Shown here in pieces: positions 1 through 6,315 of a DNA stretch of 13,094 nt (positions within the stretch are counted from its first letter, which is position 1; each line of letters begins with the position of its first letter). A program made the position numbers and the translations under genes. The DNA is from Chryseosolibacter sp049791675 (lineage in GTDB: Bacteria; Bacteroidota; Bacteroidia; Cytophagales; Cyclobacteriaceae): the NCBI GenBank assembly GCA_049791675.1, contig JBARAD010000151.1, forward strand, positions 1-13,094, in the 5' to 3' direction. Under the pieces are notes generated by a model. The model ran no database searches, had not been told where the DNA came from, and saw nothing but the letters and a program-made list of their open reading frames with translations.

Positions 1-297
1 GAGAAAGTGCAGGCCGATGCATTGCTGGCCCCGGTATTCAACCACGTTGACTGGCCTCATCATCTGCCCATCATGTACAATTTCTGGAGCTCCATGCTGC
101 TGGGTGATCAGTCATATCGCGGCAATCCTTTTCAAAAACATTTACCGCTCCCCATTCAACCCAAACATTTTGACCGCTGGCTGAAACTTTTTAAAGAAAC
201 GGTCAATGAACTTTTTTCAGGAGAGAAGGCGGAAGAGGTAATGTCCCGGGCGGAAAGTATTGCAGGCATCTTTCAGATGAGGCTTGGACTGATTTAG
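1..297 (+). CDS. Group III truncated hemoglobin, C-terminal part
   Basis: The reading frame is open from the first base to a TAG at 295-297, giving 98 residues; the start lies outside the window. Family members are about 130 residues, so roughly the first quarter is missing. Recognisable group III (trHb3) blocks are VDWPHHLPIMYNFW (visible residues 16-29), the YRGNPFQKHLPL block carrying the likely proximal heme histidine H47, and the FDRWLKLFKETVNELFSGEKAE helix region. The family is soluble and heme-binding; members bind O2 or NO, and roles in NO detoxification or peroxide chemistry have been proposed, but the exact reaction is unsettled. The neighbouring Fe-S repair protein and cbb3 oxidase make a nitrosative-stress or low-oxygen role plausible. 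Its promoter is not visible. It converges on the hemolysin III gene across 67 nt. Confidence 0.85.
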   Translation, partial: EKVQADALLAPVFNHVDWPHHLPIMYNFWSSMLLGDQSYRGNPFQKHLPLPIQPKHFDRWLKLFKETVNELFSGEKAEEVMSRAESIAGIFQMRLGLI

Positions 298-337
298 GAC
301 GGCAAAAGAAATATCCTGATATGCGACTACAATCGGG

Positions 338-351
338 CATACCGGAGTATG
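338..351. other. Short inverted repeat between convergent genes
   Basis: CATAC-CGGA-GTATG is a perfect 5-bp inverted repeat with a 4-nt loop. It sits in the 67-nt gap between the hemoglobin stop and the hemolysin III stop. It could be a weak bidirectional terminator, but no T-run follows on either strand, so the function is uncertain. Confidence 0.25.
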
Positions 352-364
352 ATATACGTTAACC

Positions 365-1003
365 TTAGGCTACCAGCGTAAGGATCGAAAAGAAATGAAA
401 GACGCTGCCTGCAAGGACCCACAGGTGCCAGATGCTGTGAAAGTAAGGTATTTTCGATTTCACGTAGAAGATAGTCCCGATGGTATAAGCGATTCCGCCG
501 CTCACCAGAAACACAAAACCCTCCGGTGATAAAAATTCATAGATCGGTTTTATCGCCAGGAGGACCATCCACCCGGTAAGTATGTACATCGAAACAGAAA
601 GCCACTCAAACCTTCCGGTAAAAAGCGATTTCAGCACGATTCCCACGACGGCAAATGTCCACACCGCGCCAAGCAATGTCCAGCGCAACCAACCATCAAG
701 CACAGTCAGGCAAAACGGCGTATACGTTCCGGCAATCAGCAGGAAGATGGCCATGTGATCGAATTTTCTGAACAGTGTCCGCGCACGCGTGAAAACCAGG
801 CTATGATACAGCGTCGAGGCCAGGTATAACATGACCAGCGTACTGCCGTACACAGCAAAGCTGAAGGCCAGGTAGCCCTCTGCAATGATCATCAGAAATA
901 CAAATCCCGTGATTGCGAGGATTGTCCCAACCCCATGGGTAATGGCATTGGCCAACTCCTCGCCTAAACCAGGTTCCACCTCCGCATTTACTGCATCCTT
1001 CAT
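365..1003 (-). CDS. Hemolysin III / PAQR-family integral membrane protein
   Basis: This 212-residue protein has about seven hydrophobic segments and the hemolysin III (TrhA/YqfA, PAQR superfamily) motifs: NAITHGVGT near residues 19-26, LASTLYHS 61-68 (H67), FRKFDHMAIFLLIAGTYTPF 78-97 (D82, H83) and the HSIWH pair H189/H193 near the C-terminus, followed by H203. In PAQR proteins the equivalent His/Asp residues bind a metal ion, and a membrane hydrolase activity has been proposed; the bacterial role is poorly known and 'hemolysin' is largely historical. The length is normal for the family. The ATG at 1003-1001 gives the normal family N-terminus. The gene is divergent from the unknown ~600-residue protein, and a perfect FNR-like box lies upstream at 1060-1075, suggesting control with the neighbouring stress genes. 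Confidence 0.85.
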   Translation of the reverse strand: MKDAVNAEVEPGLGEELANAITHGVGTILAITGFVFLMIIAEGYLAFSFAVYGSTLVMLYLASTLYHSLVFTRARTLFRKFDHMAIFLLIAGTYTPFCLTVLDGWLRWTLLGAVWTFAVVGIVLKSLFTGRFEWLSVSMYILTGWMVLLAIKPIYEFLSPEGFVFLVSGGIAYTIGTIFYVKSKIPYFHSIWHLWVLAGSVFHFFSILTLVA

Positions 1004-1030
1004 AACGATGTAATTGTTGTTGAAACGCCG

Positions 1031-1038
1031 CCAAGTTG
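1031..1038 (-). promoter_or_regulatory. Weak candidate -7 element for hemolysin III
   Basis: Read on the minus strand this is CAACTTGG, matching 4 of 6 defined bases of the Bacteroidota consensus TAnnTTTG. Alone it would not be called. It is listed because its 3' end is 36.5 bp from the centre of the box at 1060-1075, the same spacing seen at the ric and 1207-3015 promoters. Transcription would start about 23 nt before the ATG. Confidence 0.35.
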
Positions 1039-1059
1039 CGGATATTATACTGACATCAG

Positions 1060-1075
1060 TATGATTTAAATCATC
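1060..1075 (-). promoter_or_regulatory. FNR-like operator upstream of hemolysin III
   Basis: The site reads TATGATTTAAATCATC on the plus strand. The core ATGAT-TTAA-ATCAT is a perfect 14-bp palindrome with the TGAT-N4-ATCA arrangement of FNR-type sites (E. coli consensus TTGAT-N4-ATCAA), but with A or T replaced at the outer position. It lies in the 203-nt gap between two divergent genes; spacing to candidate -7 elements favours the hemolysin III promoter. The second box of the gap is 86 bp away, centre to centre. Confidence 0.65.
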
Positions 1076-1145
1076 TTCAGGGATTGGATCAGTAAAAAAC
1101 GCAGAAAAGATCCTGCAGGCAGATTTCCAATATAAATATCGCAGG

Positions 1146-1161
1146 TATGATTCAGGTCATA
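1146..1161 (+). promoter_or_regulatory. FNR-like operator upstream of the unknown ~600-residue protein
   Basis: TATGAT-TCAG-GTCATA is an inverted repeat with 11 of 12 half-site positions matching TATGAT-N4-ATCATA. Its centre (1153.5) is 36.5 bp from the end of a TAnnTTTG-like element at 1183-1190, placing it near -41.5. It overlaps the first in-frame ATG of the downstream reading frame (1147), which argues that this ATG is not the translation start. Confidence 0.65.
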
Positions 1162-1182
1162 TCACACAAGCGGGCAAATTTC

Positions 1183-1190
1183 AACCTTTG
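1183..1190 (+). promoter_or_regulatory. Candidate -7 promoter element for gene 1207-3015
   Basis: AACCTTTG matches 5 of 6 defined bases of TAnnTTTG. It lies 16 nt before the ATG at 1207, much like the 18 nt seen for ric and for the membrane protein at 9307. No TTTG -33 element is obvious, as expected for an activator-dependent promoter with an operator near -41.5. Confidence 0.5.
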
Positions 1191-1206
1191 GCATTATTCA
1201 AAAGCC

Positions 1207-3015
1207 ATGCACCATTCAGCACCTCACTCCTTTCACATCCCTGTAATGGGATTAGCCTTCACAGTAGACTCACCCATCAAAGTTGCGCGATACGGCATTT
1301 CTTCTGTCATCTCCATTATTGAAGACAAGCTGATCGAATTGATGCGAAAACATTATTACGCGCACGTAAACAGGCCTTATATTCCCATCACCACGAAAGA
1401 AGATGATTACAGGGCCAGGAGAATAACGGATTATCTGAACCTTGTAAATGAGATCGTAAACGATCAGATCGAAAAATTACGCACCTCCGCCTTTGAAGCA
1501 GGCTCCGACATCGTGAAGTATTTTGAGATGCTTCCCCAGCAAAGTGTCATCCGGCAAATGTATCTGAAGATGAAGCATCTGAATGACCCAAAAGAAAGAG
1601 AAGCGTTGCAAAGCTATCTGCGCAGCCAGATCCGTCCGGGGACCATTGATGTAAACATCATGACGAAGGTGGATAAAAGCAATCACAACAGTAAAGGAGA
1701 ACCAATCCCGGATGGATCGGATGCCGTGACAGCCTTGCGCGGGTATATTAACAGCAATCTCACCGATTCTTCCGTCATCTTTTCAGCAGGCCTGAACCCG
1801 CGTCTATTCAATTACATGGAAAAGGTTTCCGCCTTCAATGCAAAAGCCTATGGAGTCTTTGATAAGAAAGTGGTCATCAAGGTAAGTGACTACCGTTCGG
1901 CATTGATCCAGGGTAAATACCTGGCAAAGAAGGGGATCTGGGTCAGTGAATTCCGCATCGAATCAGGATTGAATTGCGGGGGCCACGCCTTTGCAACGGA
2001 CGGAACGCTGCTCGGGCCGATCCTGGATGAATTCAAGTCGAAGGCAGAAGAACTCGCAGCCGCGTTGTCTTCACTTTATAATCCGGTAGTGAAAGAAAAA
2101 GGGGGACTTGTATATGATCGGCCGCATCCCGTAAAAATATCCGTTCAAGGGGGCATCGGCACCCATGAGGAAGCGTCTTTCCTGAGTAGCCATTATGGGG
2201 TCAACAGCACCGGATGGGGCACGCCATTCCTGTTGTGCCCGGAGGCGACCACCGTTGACGCGGAAACGCTTACGTTACTGAGCGCTGCGAAAGAAGAAGA
2301 TGTCGTGCTCAGCAAAAATTCACCGCTCGGCGTGCGTTTCAATTACCTGAAAGGAACCAGCGCGGAAAAGGAAAAATTATCGCGTATCAGGCAGGGCCGC
2401 CCGGGAAGCCCTTGCACGGAAAAACACCTTGTGTCGAATACTGAATTTTCGAAGGACCCCATCTGTACCGCCTCCCACACGTATCAAAAGCAGAAGATTC
2501 AACAGCTGCAATCGCTGAACCTCAGCGAGGAAGCGTACAACAAACAATACGCGGAGGTTGTCAGCAAAGAATGCCTTTGCATTGGCCTGATGAATTCCGC
2601 CGTACATGCATACAACCTGCCCCCTGTGAAGAAACTGACAGCCGTCACCGTTTGCCCCGGACCCAACATAGCGTACTTCAGCAAAATTGTCTCGCTGCAG
2701 GAGATCACGGACCACATCTACGGACGCGCCAATATTATTTCAGCACCCAACCGGCCTCACATGTTCATCAAAGAACTTGAACTCAACATCGATTACCTCC
2801 AGGAACGCATCGCTGATCTGCACGATAAAAATGAGAAAGTATTCAAAGAGATCACAGCCTTCGGCGACCAACTCCTGAAAGGGATTGCTTACTATCGAAA
2901 TCTTTCAAAGGAAATCGTAAAAAACAGTCTTGAAATCTTCCTGCAGGAATTGCATCATTGCGAAACAAGGATCGACCAGGTTCTGGCGGGCTGCCCGCAG
3001 GGTGCGGGGGCCTGA
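1207..3015 (+). CDS. Uncharacterised ~600-residue protein with TIM-barrel/flavoprotein-like motifs
   Basis: The frame is open from ATG 1147, but that ATG sits inside a probable operator and the promoter element at 1183-1190 lies downstream of it, so the ATG at 1207 is chosen (602 residues, starting MHHSAPHSFHIPVMG). I do not recognise a named family with certainty. Visible are GLNCGGHAF at about 254-262 and VQGGIGTHEEA at 313-323. Together they resemble the GGH and GGIGT phosphate-binding motifs of FMN-dependent TIM barrels such as nitronate monooxygenases; this is an inference. Conserved-looking cysteines follow: C344 (CPEATT), C403 (SPC), C420, C456/C458 (ECLC) and C483 (VCPGP), enough to bind a metal or Fe-S cluster. 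Residues about 520-585 look helical or coiled-coil. No signal peptide or membrane segment is evident, so it is likely cytoplasmic. It converges on nadB with 16 nt between stops. Confidence 0.75.
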   Translation: MHHSAPHSFHIPVMGLAFTVDSPIKVARYGISSVISIIEDKLIELMRKHYYAHVNRPYIPITTKEDDYRARRITDYLNLVNEIVNDQIEKLRTSAFEAGSDIVKYFEMLPQQSVIRQMYLKMKHLNDPKEREALQSYLRSQIRPGTIDVNIMTKVDKSNHNSKGEPIPDGSDAVTALRGYINSNLTDSSVIFSAGLNPRLFNYMEKVSAFNAKAYGVFDKKVVIKVSDYRSALIQGKYLAKKGIWVSEFRIESGLNCGGHAFATDGTLLGPILDEFKSKAEELAAALSSLYNPVVKEKGGLVYDRPHPVKISVQGGIGTHEEASFLSSHYGVNSTGWGTPFLLCPEATTVDAETLTLLSAAKEEDVVLSKNSPLGVRFNYLKGTSAEKEKLSRIRQGRPGSPCTEKHLVSNTEFSKDPICTASHTYQKQKIQQLQSLNLSEEAYNKQYAEVVSKECLCIGLMNSAVHAYNLPPVKKLTAVTVCPGPNIAYFSKIVSLQEITDHIYGRANIISAPNRPHMFIKELELNIDYLQERIADLHDKNEKVFKEITAFGDQLLKGIAYYRNLSKEIVKNSLEIFLQELHHCETRIDQVLAGCPQGAGA

Positions 3016-3031
3016 ATAAATAAGAAAGAAG

Positions 3032-4585
3032 TTAACGGGATACTTCCGTGAGAACGAGGTTGTTGTTAAAAAAACCACCTCTGTTTTCCTTCCTTTGCAG
3101 TGACTGGATAATAACAAGTTTCGCACAGGTTATCATATTTCCCACTTCACACCACTCCGCGGACAGGACGAAAGTGTCCGGGTTCAACTTCAACTGACTT
3201 TCGATCGCCTGGATTTCAGCAAGGGCGTATTCAAGTCCCTGATTGGTTCTGACAATACCTGCACAGTTGCTCATCAGCGTCTGCACGCGCTTCCTGGTTT
3301 CAGCCAGCGGCGCAGGATCGGGCAGCGTGGTTGTGAACAGGATATCCTGGCCTTTCACTGATTCAGGAATAACAATGTCATCCAGCGATCTCACGATGTC
3401 TTCAAAACAATTGTGTGCAAAGACAGTGGCTTCGAGCAGCGAGTTGGAAGCGAGCCGGTTTGCGCCGTGCAATCCTGTGTTTGAACATTCGCCACAGGCA
3501 TAGAGGTGCTGCAGGTTGGTGCGGCTGTCGAGGTCCACATCAATGCCTCCGCACAGGTAATGCGCCGCGGGGGCTACCGGGATATAATCCCGGGCGATAT
3601 CAATGCCTTTGGACAGGCACGTCGTGTAAATGTTCGGAAAGTGATTTAATATCAATTCCTGCGAAAGATGTGTACAATCCAGGTATACGAACTGCGCTTC
3701 TGAAGCCAGGATCTCCGAAGCAATGGCGCGGGATACGACATCCCTGCACGCAAGTTCTCCATCAGCATGATAGCGGAACATAAAGCGTTCACCCCCCGCG
3801 TTGCGAAGGTAGGCTCCCTGCCCGCGCACGGCTTCCGAGATCAGGAATGCCGGCGAACTTCCAGGATCGTAAAATGCCGTCGGATGAAATTGTACGAATT
3901 CCATATTGCTGACATTGGCGCCGGCGCGGAAGGCCATGGCGATGCCATCGCCTGTTGCGATCAACGGATTCGTAGTCGTACCGTAAAGCTGTCCGATACC
4001 TCCTGTTGCCAGCACCGTAACAGCGGAAATATATTTCTCAAGCTGATTCGTTTCCTGGTTCAGCACATGCGCGCCGTAACACGCGCCAGCGTCCTTATCC
4101 ACTACCAGGTCGAGCGCAAGATGGTGTGACAGCAAGGTGATGTTCGGAAGCGCCTTCACCTTTTCCAGCAAGGCAGTGGAGATATTCATTCCGGTCACAT
4201 CCTGATAGTGGATGATCCGGTTTGCGCTGTGCCCCCCTTCCCTGCCCAGCACCAGCTCACCCGATTCATTTCTGTCGAAGTCAGCACCGATTTCAATCAA
4301 TTCGCGCAGTCTTGCCGGGGCCTGATGGACGACATGTTCCACCACCGCGCGATCGCACAGCCCGTCGCCTGCGCTTAGCGTATCCGTGATATGATCTTCA
4401 AAAGAGTCCTGGCTGAAATCGGTTACGACGGCAATTCCACCCTGCGCATAACGGGTGTTTGATTCCGCGGATTCCTGCTTTGTAATGACCAGGCATCTCC
4501 TGTCGGGAAAACGCTGCGCCACCTTGATTGCCAGCGAAAGGCCGGCGATCCCGGATCCGATAATGAGTACGTCCGTTTGAGGCAT
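3032..4585 (-). CDS. nadB: L-aspartate oxidase
   Basis: This flavoprotein oxidises L-aspartate to iminoaspartate, the first step of de novo NAD synthesis, using O2 or fumarate as electron acceptor. The 517 residues begin MPQTDVLIIGSGIAGLS, with the FAD-binding GSGIAG at 10-15. Other family blocks are NTRYAQGGIA (43-52), REGGHSANRI, FHPTAFY (233-239), EAVRGQGAYLRNAGGERF and HGANRLASNSLLEATVF. R281, H342 and R377 occupy the positions of E. coli R290, H351 and R386, so the active site looks intact. The frame extends upstream to 4627, but the ATG at 4585-4583 is preferred because it gives the normal N-terminus and follows the nadA stop by one base, implying translational coupling. NadA is encoded just upstream; nadC is not in the window. 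Confidence 0.96.
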   Translation of the reverse strand: MPQTDVLIIGSGIAGLSLAIKVAQRFPDRRCLVITKQESAESNTRYAQGGIAVVTDFSQDSFEDHITDTLSAGDGLCDRAVVEHVVHQAPARLRELIEIGADFDRNESGELVLGREGGHSANRIIHYQDVTGMNISTALLEKVKALPNITLLSHHLALDLVVDKDAGACYGAHVLNQETNQLEKYISAVTVLATGGIGQLYGTTTNPLIATGDGIAMAFRAGANVSNMEFVQFHPTAFYDPGSSPAFLISEAVRGQGAYLRNAGGERFMFRYHADGELACRDVVSRAIASEILASEAQFVYLDCTHLSQELILNHFPNIYTTCLSKGIDIARDYIPVAPAAHYLCGGIDVDLDSRTNLQHLYACGECSNTGLHGANRLASNSLLEATVFAHNCFEDIVRSLDDIVIPESVKGQDILFTTTLPDPAPLAETRKRVQTLMSNCAGIVRTNQGLEYALAEIQAIESQLKLNPDTFVLSAEWCEVGNMITCAKLVIIQSLQRKENRGGFFNNNLVLTEVSR

Positions 4586-4586
4586 A

Positions 4587-5540
4587 TCAGTTCTTTGAAA
4601 TTTCCAACATCCGTTGAATCGGAACAAGCGCCTTCAACCGGAGTGATTCTTCTACTTCAATGGCGGGGGTTTCCCTGACCATGCAGGCTAATAATTTTGC
4701 CAGCGTGTTCTTCTTCATGAATCCGCATTCACTACAGGCGCAGGTATTGTCCTCATGGCTGGGCGCCGGTATCAGGAATTTACCTGGAACCTCTTTTTGC
4801 ATGGCATGAAGAATACCAGCTTCCGTCGCAACAATAAATTTTTCGGCGTCCGTCTTTTTTACGTAATTGATCATACCCGTGGTAGATCCAACGTAGTGGG
4901 CTACCTGCAGCAGGTGTGTTTCTGATTCGGGATGGGCTACGATCCGCGCATCCGGGAACTCCTGGTGCAACTTGAGAAGCTTCTCGATAGAAAAAGCCTC
5001 ATGGACGATACAGGCACCATCCCACAGCACCATATCCCGGCCCGTCTTGCGGATCAGATACCGGCCCAGATTTTTATCAGGCGCAAAAATGATAGGCTGG
5101 TCTTCCGGTATGGACCGCACGATCTTTTCGGCGTTGGAGGAAGTACAAATGATATCGCTCATCGCCTTGATCTCTGCGGAGCAATTGATATAAGTGATCA
5201 CTTTATGGTGCGGGTGTGCCTGCAGAAATCTTTGAAAATCGGCGGGCGCACAGGAATCAGCGAGCGAGCAACCCGCCTCAAGATCCGGAAGCAGGACTTT
5301 CGCATCCGGGTTCAGGATCTTTGCTGTCTGCGCCATAAAATGTACCCCCGCAAACACAATGGTTTCCGCTTTGACGGAAGCAGCACATTGCGATAATCCG
5401 AGACTGTCCCCGACATAATCGGCGAGATCCTGGATGTCAGGTTCCTGATAATAATGCGCGAGCAGGACAATATTCTTTTCGCCCTTGACCCGCTGAATCT
5501 CAGCTTTCAGGCCTTTCCTATCAGAAGTCTGTACGTTCAT
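4587..5540 (-). CDS. nadA: Quinolinate synthase (4Fe-4S)
   Basis: NadA condenses iminoaspartate from NadB with dihydroxyacetone phosphate to form quinolinate, in the cytoplasm, using a [4Fe-4S] cluster. The 317 residues have the three-fold NadA architecture with AHYYQ at 28-32, and the three cluster ligands are visible: C91 (EAGCSLADSC), C177 (DGACIVHE) and most likely C272 in CACSECGFMKKNTL, where C267 and C269 are further cysteines. Other family motifs are VHFMAQTAKIL, NCSAEIKA, SSNAEKIV, HPE and GSTTGMINYV. The length is normal. nadB follows one base after the stop. The gap to the upstream regulator gene is 114 nt; I saw no clear TAnnTTTG element or FNR-like box there, so readthrough from upstream is possible. 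The cluster is sensitive to O2 and NO, which fits the nearby Fe-S repair gene. Confidence 0.96.
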   Translation of the reverse strand: MNVQTSDRKGLKAEIQRVKGEKNIVLLAHYYQEPDIQDLADYVGDSLGLSQCAASVKAETIVFAGVHFMAQTAKILNPDAKVLLPDLEAGCSLADSCAPADFQRFLQAHPHHKVITYINCSAEIKAMSDIICTSSNAEKIVRSIPEDQPIIFAPDKNLGRYLIRKTGRDMVLWDGACIVHEAFSIEKLLKLHQEFPDARIVAHPESETHLLQVAHYVGSTTGMINYVKKTDAEKFIVATEAGILHAMQKEVPGKFLIPAPSHEDNTCACSECGFMKKNTLAKLLACMVRETPAIEVEESLRLKALVPIQRMLEISKN

Positions 5541-5654
5541 GTTGAATTATTATGCCCACGCCCTGCCGGACCACTTTTTAAGAGGTGATTCTGAAAGCTG
5601 GATGGATCTAGCCTGTCAGAAAGCATCCCCTGAATTTCTCCCGGAAAAAGTTCG

Positions 5655-6281
5655 TCAAAATACGATCTTATGGCCGTCTAAAACAAGTTTTCCCTCCTTC
5701 TCCATCTTTTTTACGGTACGGATAACAGTTTCTACGCGCAGACCGCTCATATCGGCGATTTGCTGACGGGTGTAAGGAATGCGGACCCGGGAATTTTCCG
5801 CGGAATGCATGTTCTTGGACTTGTAATATTTCAGCAGAGAAATGATCCGGTGGTCCGGATCATGGCTTGATATTTCAGAAAGCACCATTGATTTATATTT
5901 CAGGCGCTGACACAAGACCTGCGTCAGTTTGAGATGCAGATCAAAATTCTCCTTCAACATCTGGAGGAAGTAATCACCTGGCAACTTCCAGACCCTGGAC
6001 GATTCTATGGCCTTGACGCTGCCGGGATATGGGAAATTTCCAAGCAGTGCAGGTTCACCGAAGCTCTCCCCTGCGCAGAAAATGCCCTGAATGAACTCCT
6101 GCCCGTCAGGACTTACGATGAACATCTTCACAGAGCCTTCTTCCACCTGATAATAGTCTGTGGCTTTGTCGCCATCATGGAAGAGCACCTGATCCTTACG
6201 CAGGTTCAACTGGCGGGCGTGATACTTCTCTAATGTCTTTGACGGAAACAACTTTCTCTTTTTTCCGAGAAAATTACGCAT
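5655..6281 (-). CDS. Crp/Fnr-family transcriptional regulator
   Basis: The 208-residue protein has an N-terminal cyclic-nucleotide-binding-type beta roll (about 20-110, with FHDGDKATDYYQVEEGSVKMF and GESFGEPALL), a linking helix (about 112-136) and a winged HTH (about 165-205, YTRQQIADMSGLRVETVIRTVKKMEKEG). It has only two cysteines (C69, C124), so no FNR-type N-terminal 4Fe-4S cluster. The arginine that binds cAMP phosphate in CRP (R82, E. coli numbering) is replaced in the PYPGS segment, so cAMP is unlikely; the signal is unknown. The recognition helix reads V-E-T-V-I-R where FNR has V-E-T-V-S-R and CRP has R-E-T-V-G-R, suggesting FNR-like core recognition. An FNR-like box lies just upstream of its own start (6298-6313). 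It follows nrdJ by 34 nt and may be partly co-transcribed with it. It is the best candidate to bind the boxes described here. Confidence 0.93.
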   Translation of the reverse strand: MRNFLGKKRKLFPSKTLEKYHARQLNLRKDQVLFHDGDKATDYYQVEEGSVKMFIVSPDGQEFIQGIFCAGESFGEPALLGNFPYPGSVKAIESSRVWKLPGDYFLQMLKENFDLHLKLTQVLCQRLKYKSMVLSEISSHDPDHRIISLLKYYKSKNMHSAENSRVRIPYTRQQIADMSGLRVETVIRTVKKMEKEGKLVLDGHKIVF

Positions 6282-6297
6282 CCTGTAAAGATTAAAA

Positions 6298-6313
6298 AAT
6301 GATTTTTATCAGA
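6298..6313 (-). promoter_or_regulatory. FNR-like operator at the regulator's own gene
   Basis: AATGAT-TTTT-ATCAGA on the plus strand contains an exact TGAT-N4-ATCA core. It fills most of the 34-nt gap between the nrdJ stop and the regulator start; its centre is only about 24 bp before the ATG. That is too close for ordinary activation from this start, so negative autoregulation or a roadblock is more likely. A TAATTTTC match to TAnnTTTG (5 of 6) lies at the usual spacing at 6276-6269, but inside the reading frame; using it would need an internal start such as TTG at 6251. Confidence 0.55.
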
Positions 6314-6315
6314 AT

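Noticed and set aside
801..1034. Minus-strand reading frame overlapping the start of hemolysin III
   Set aside because: It is out of frame with the well-supported hemolysin III gene and has no recognisable features.
2986..2998. GCGGG-CTG-CCCGC hairpin near the end of the unknown gene as terminator
   Set aside because: It lies inside the coding sequence and no T-run follows on either strand.
5539..5766. Plus-strand small reading frame in the nadA-regulator gap
   Set aside because: It mostly runs antisense to the regulator and shows no family features or start signals.
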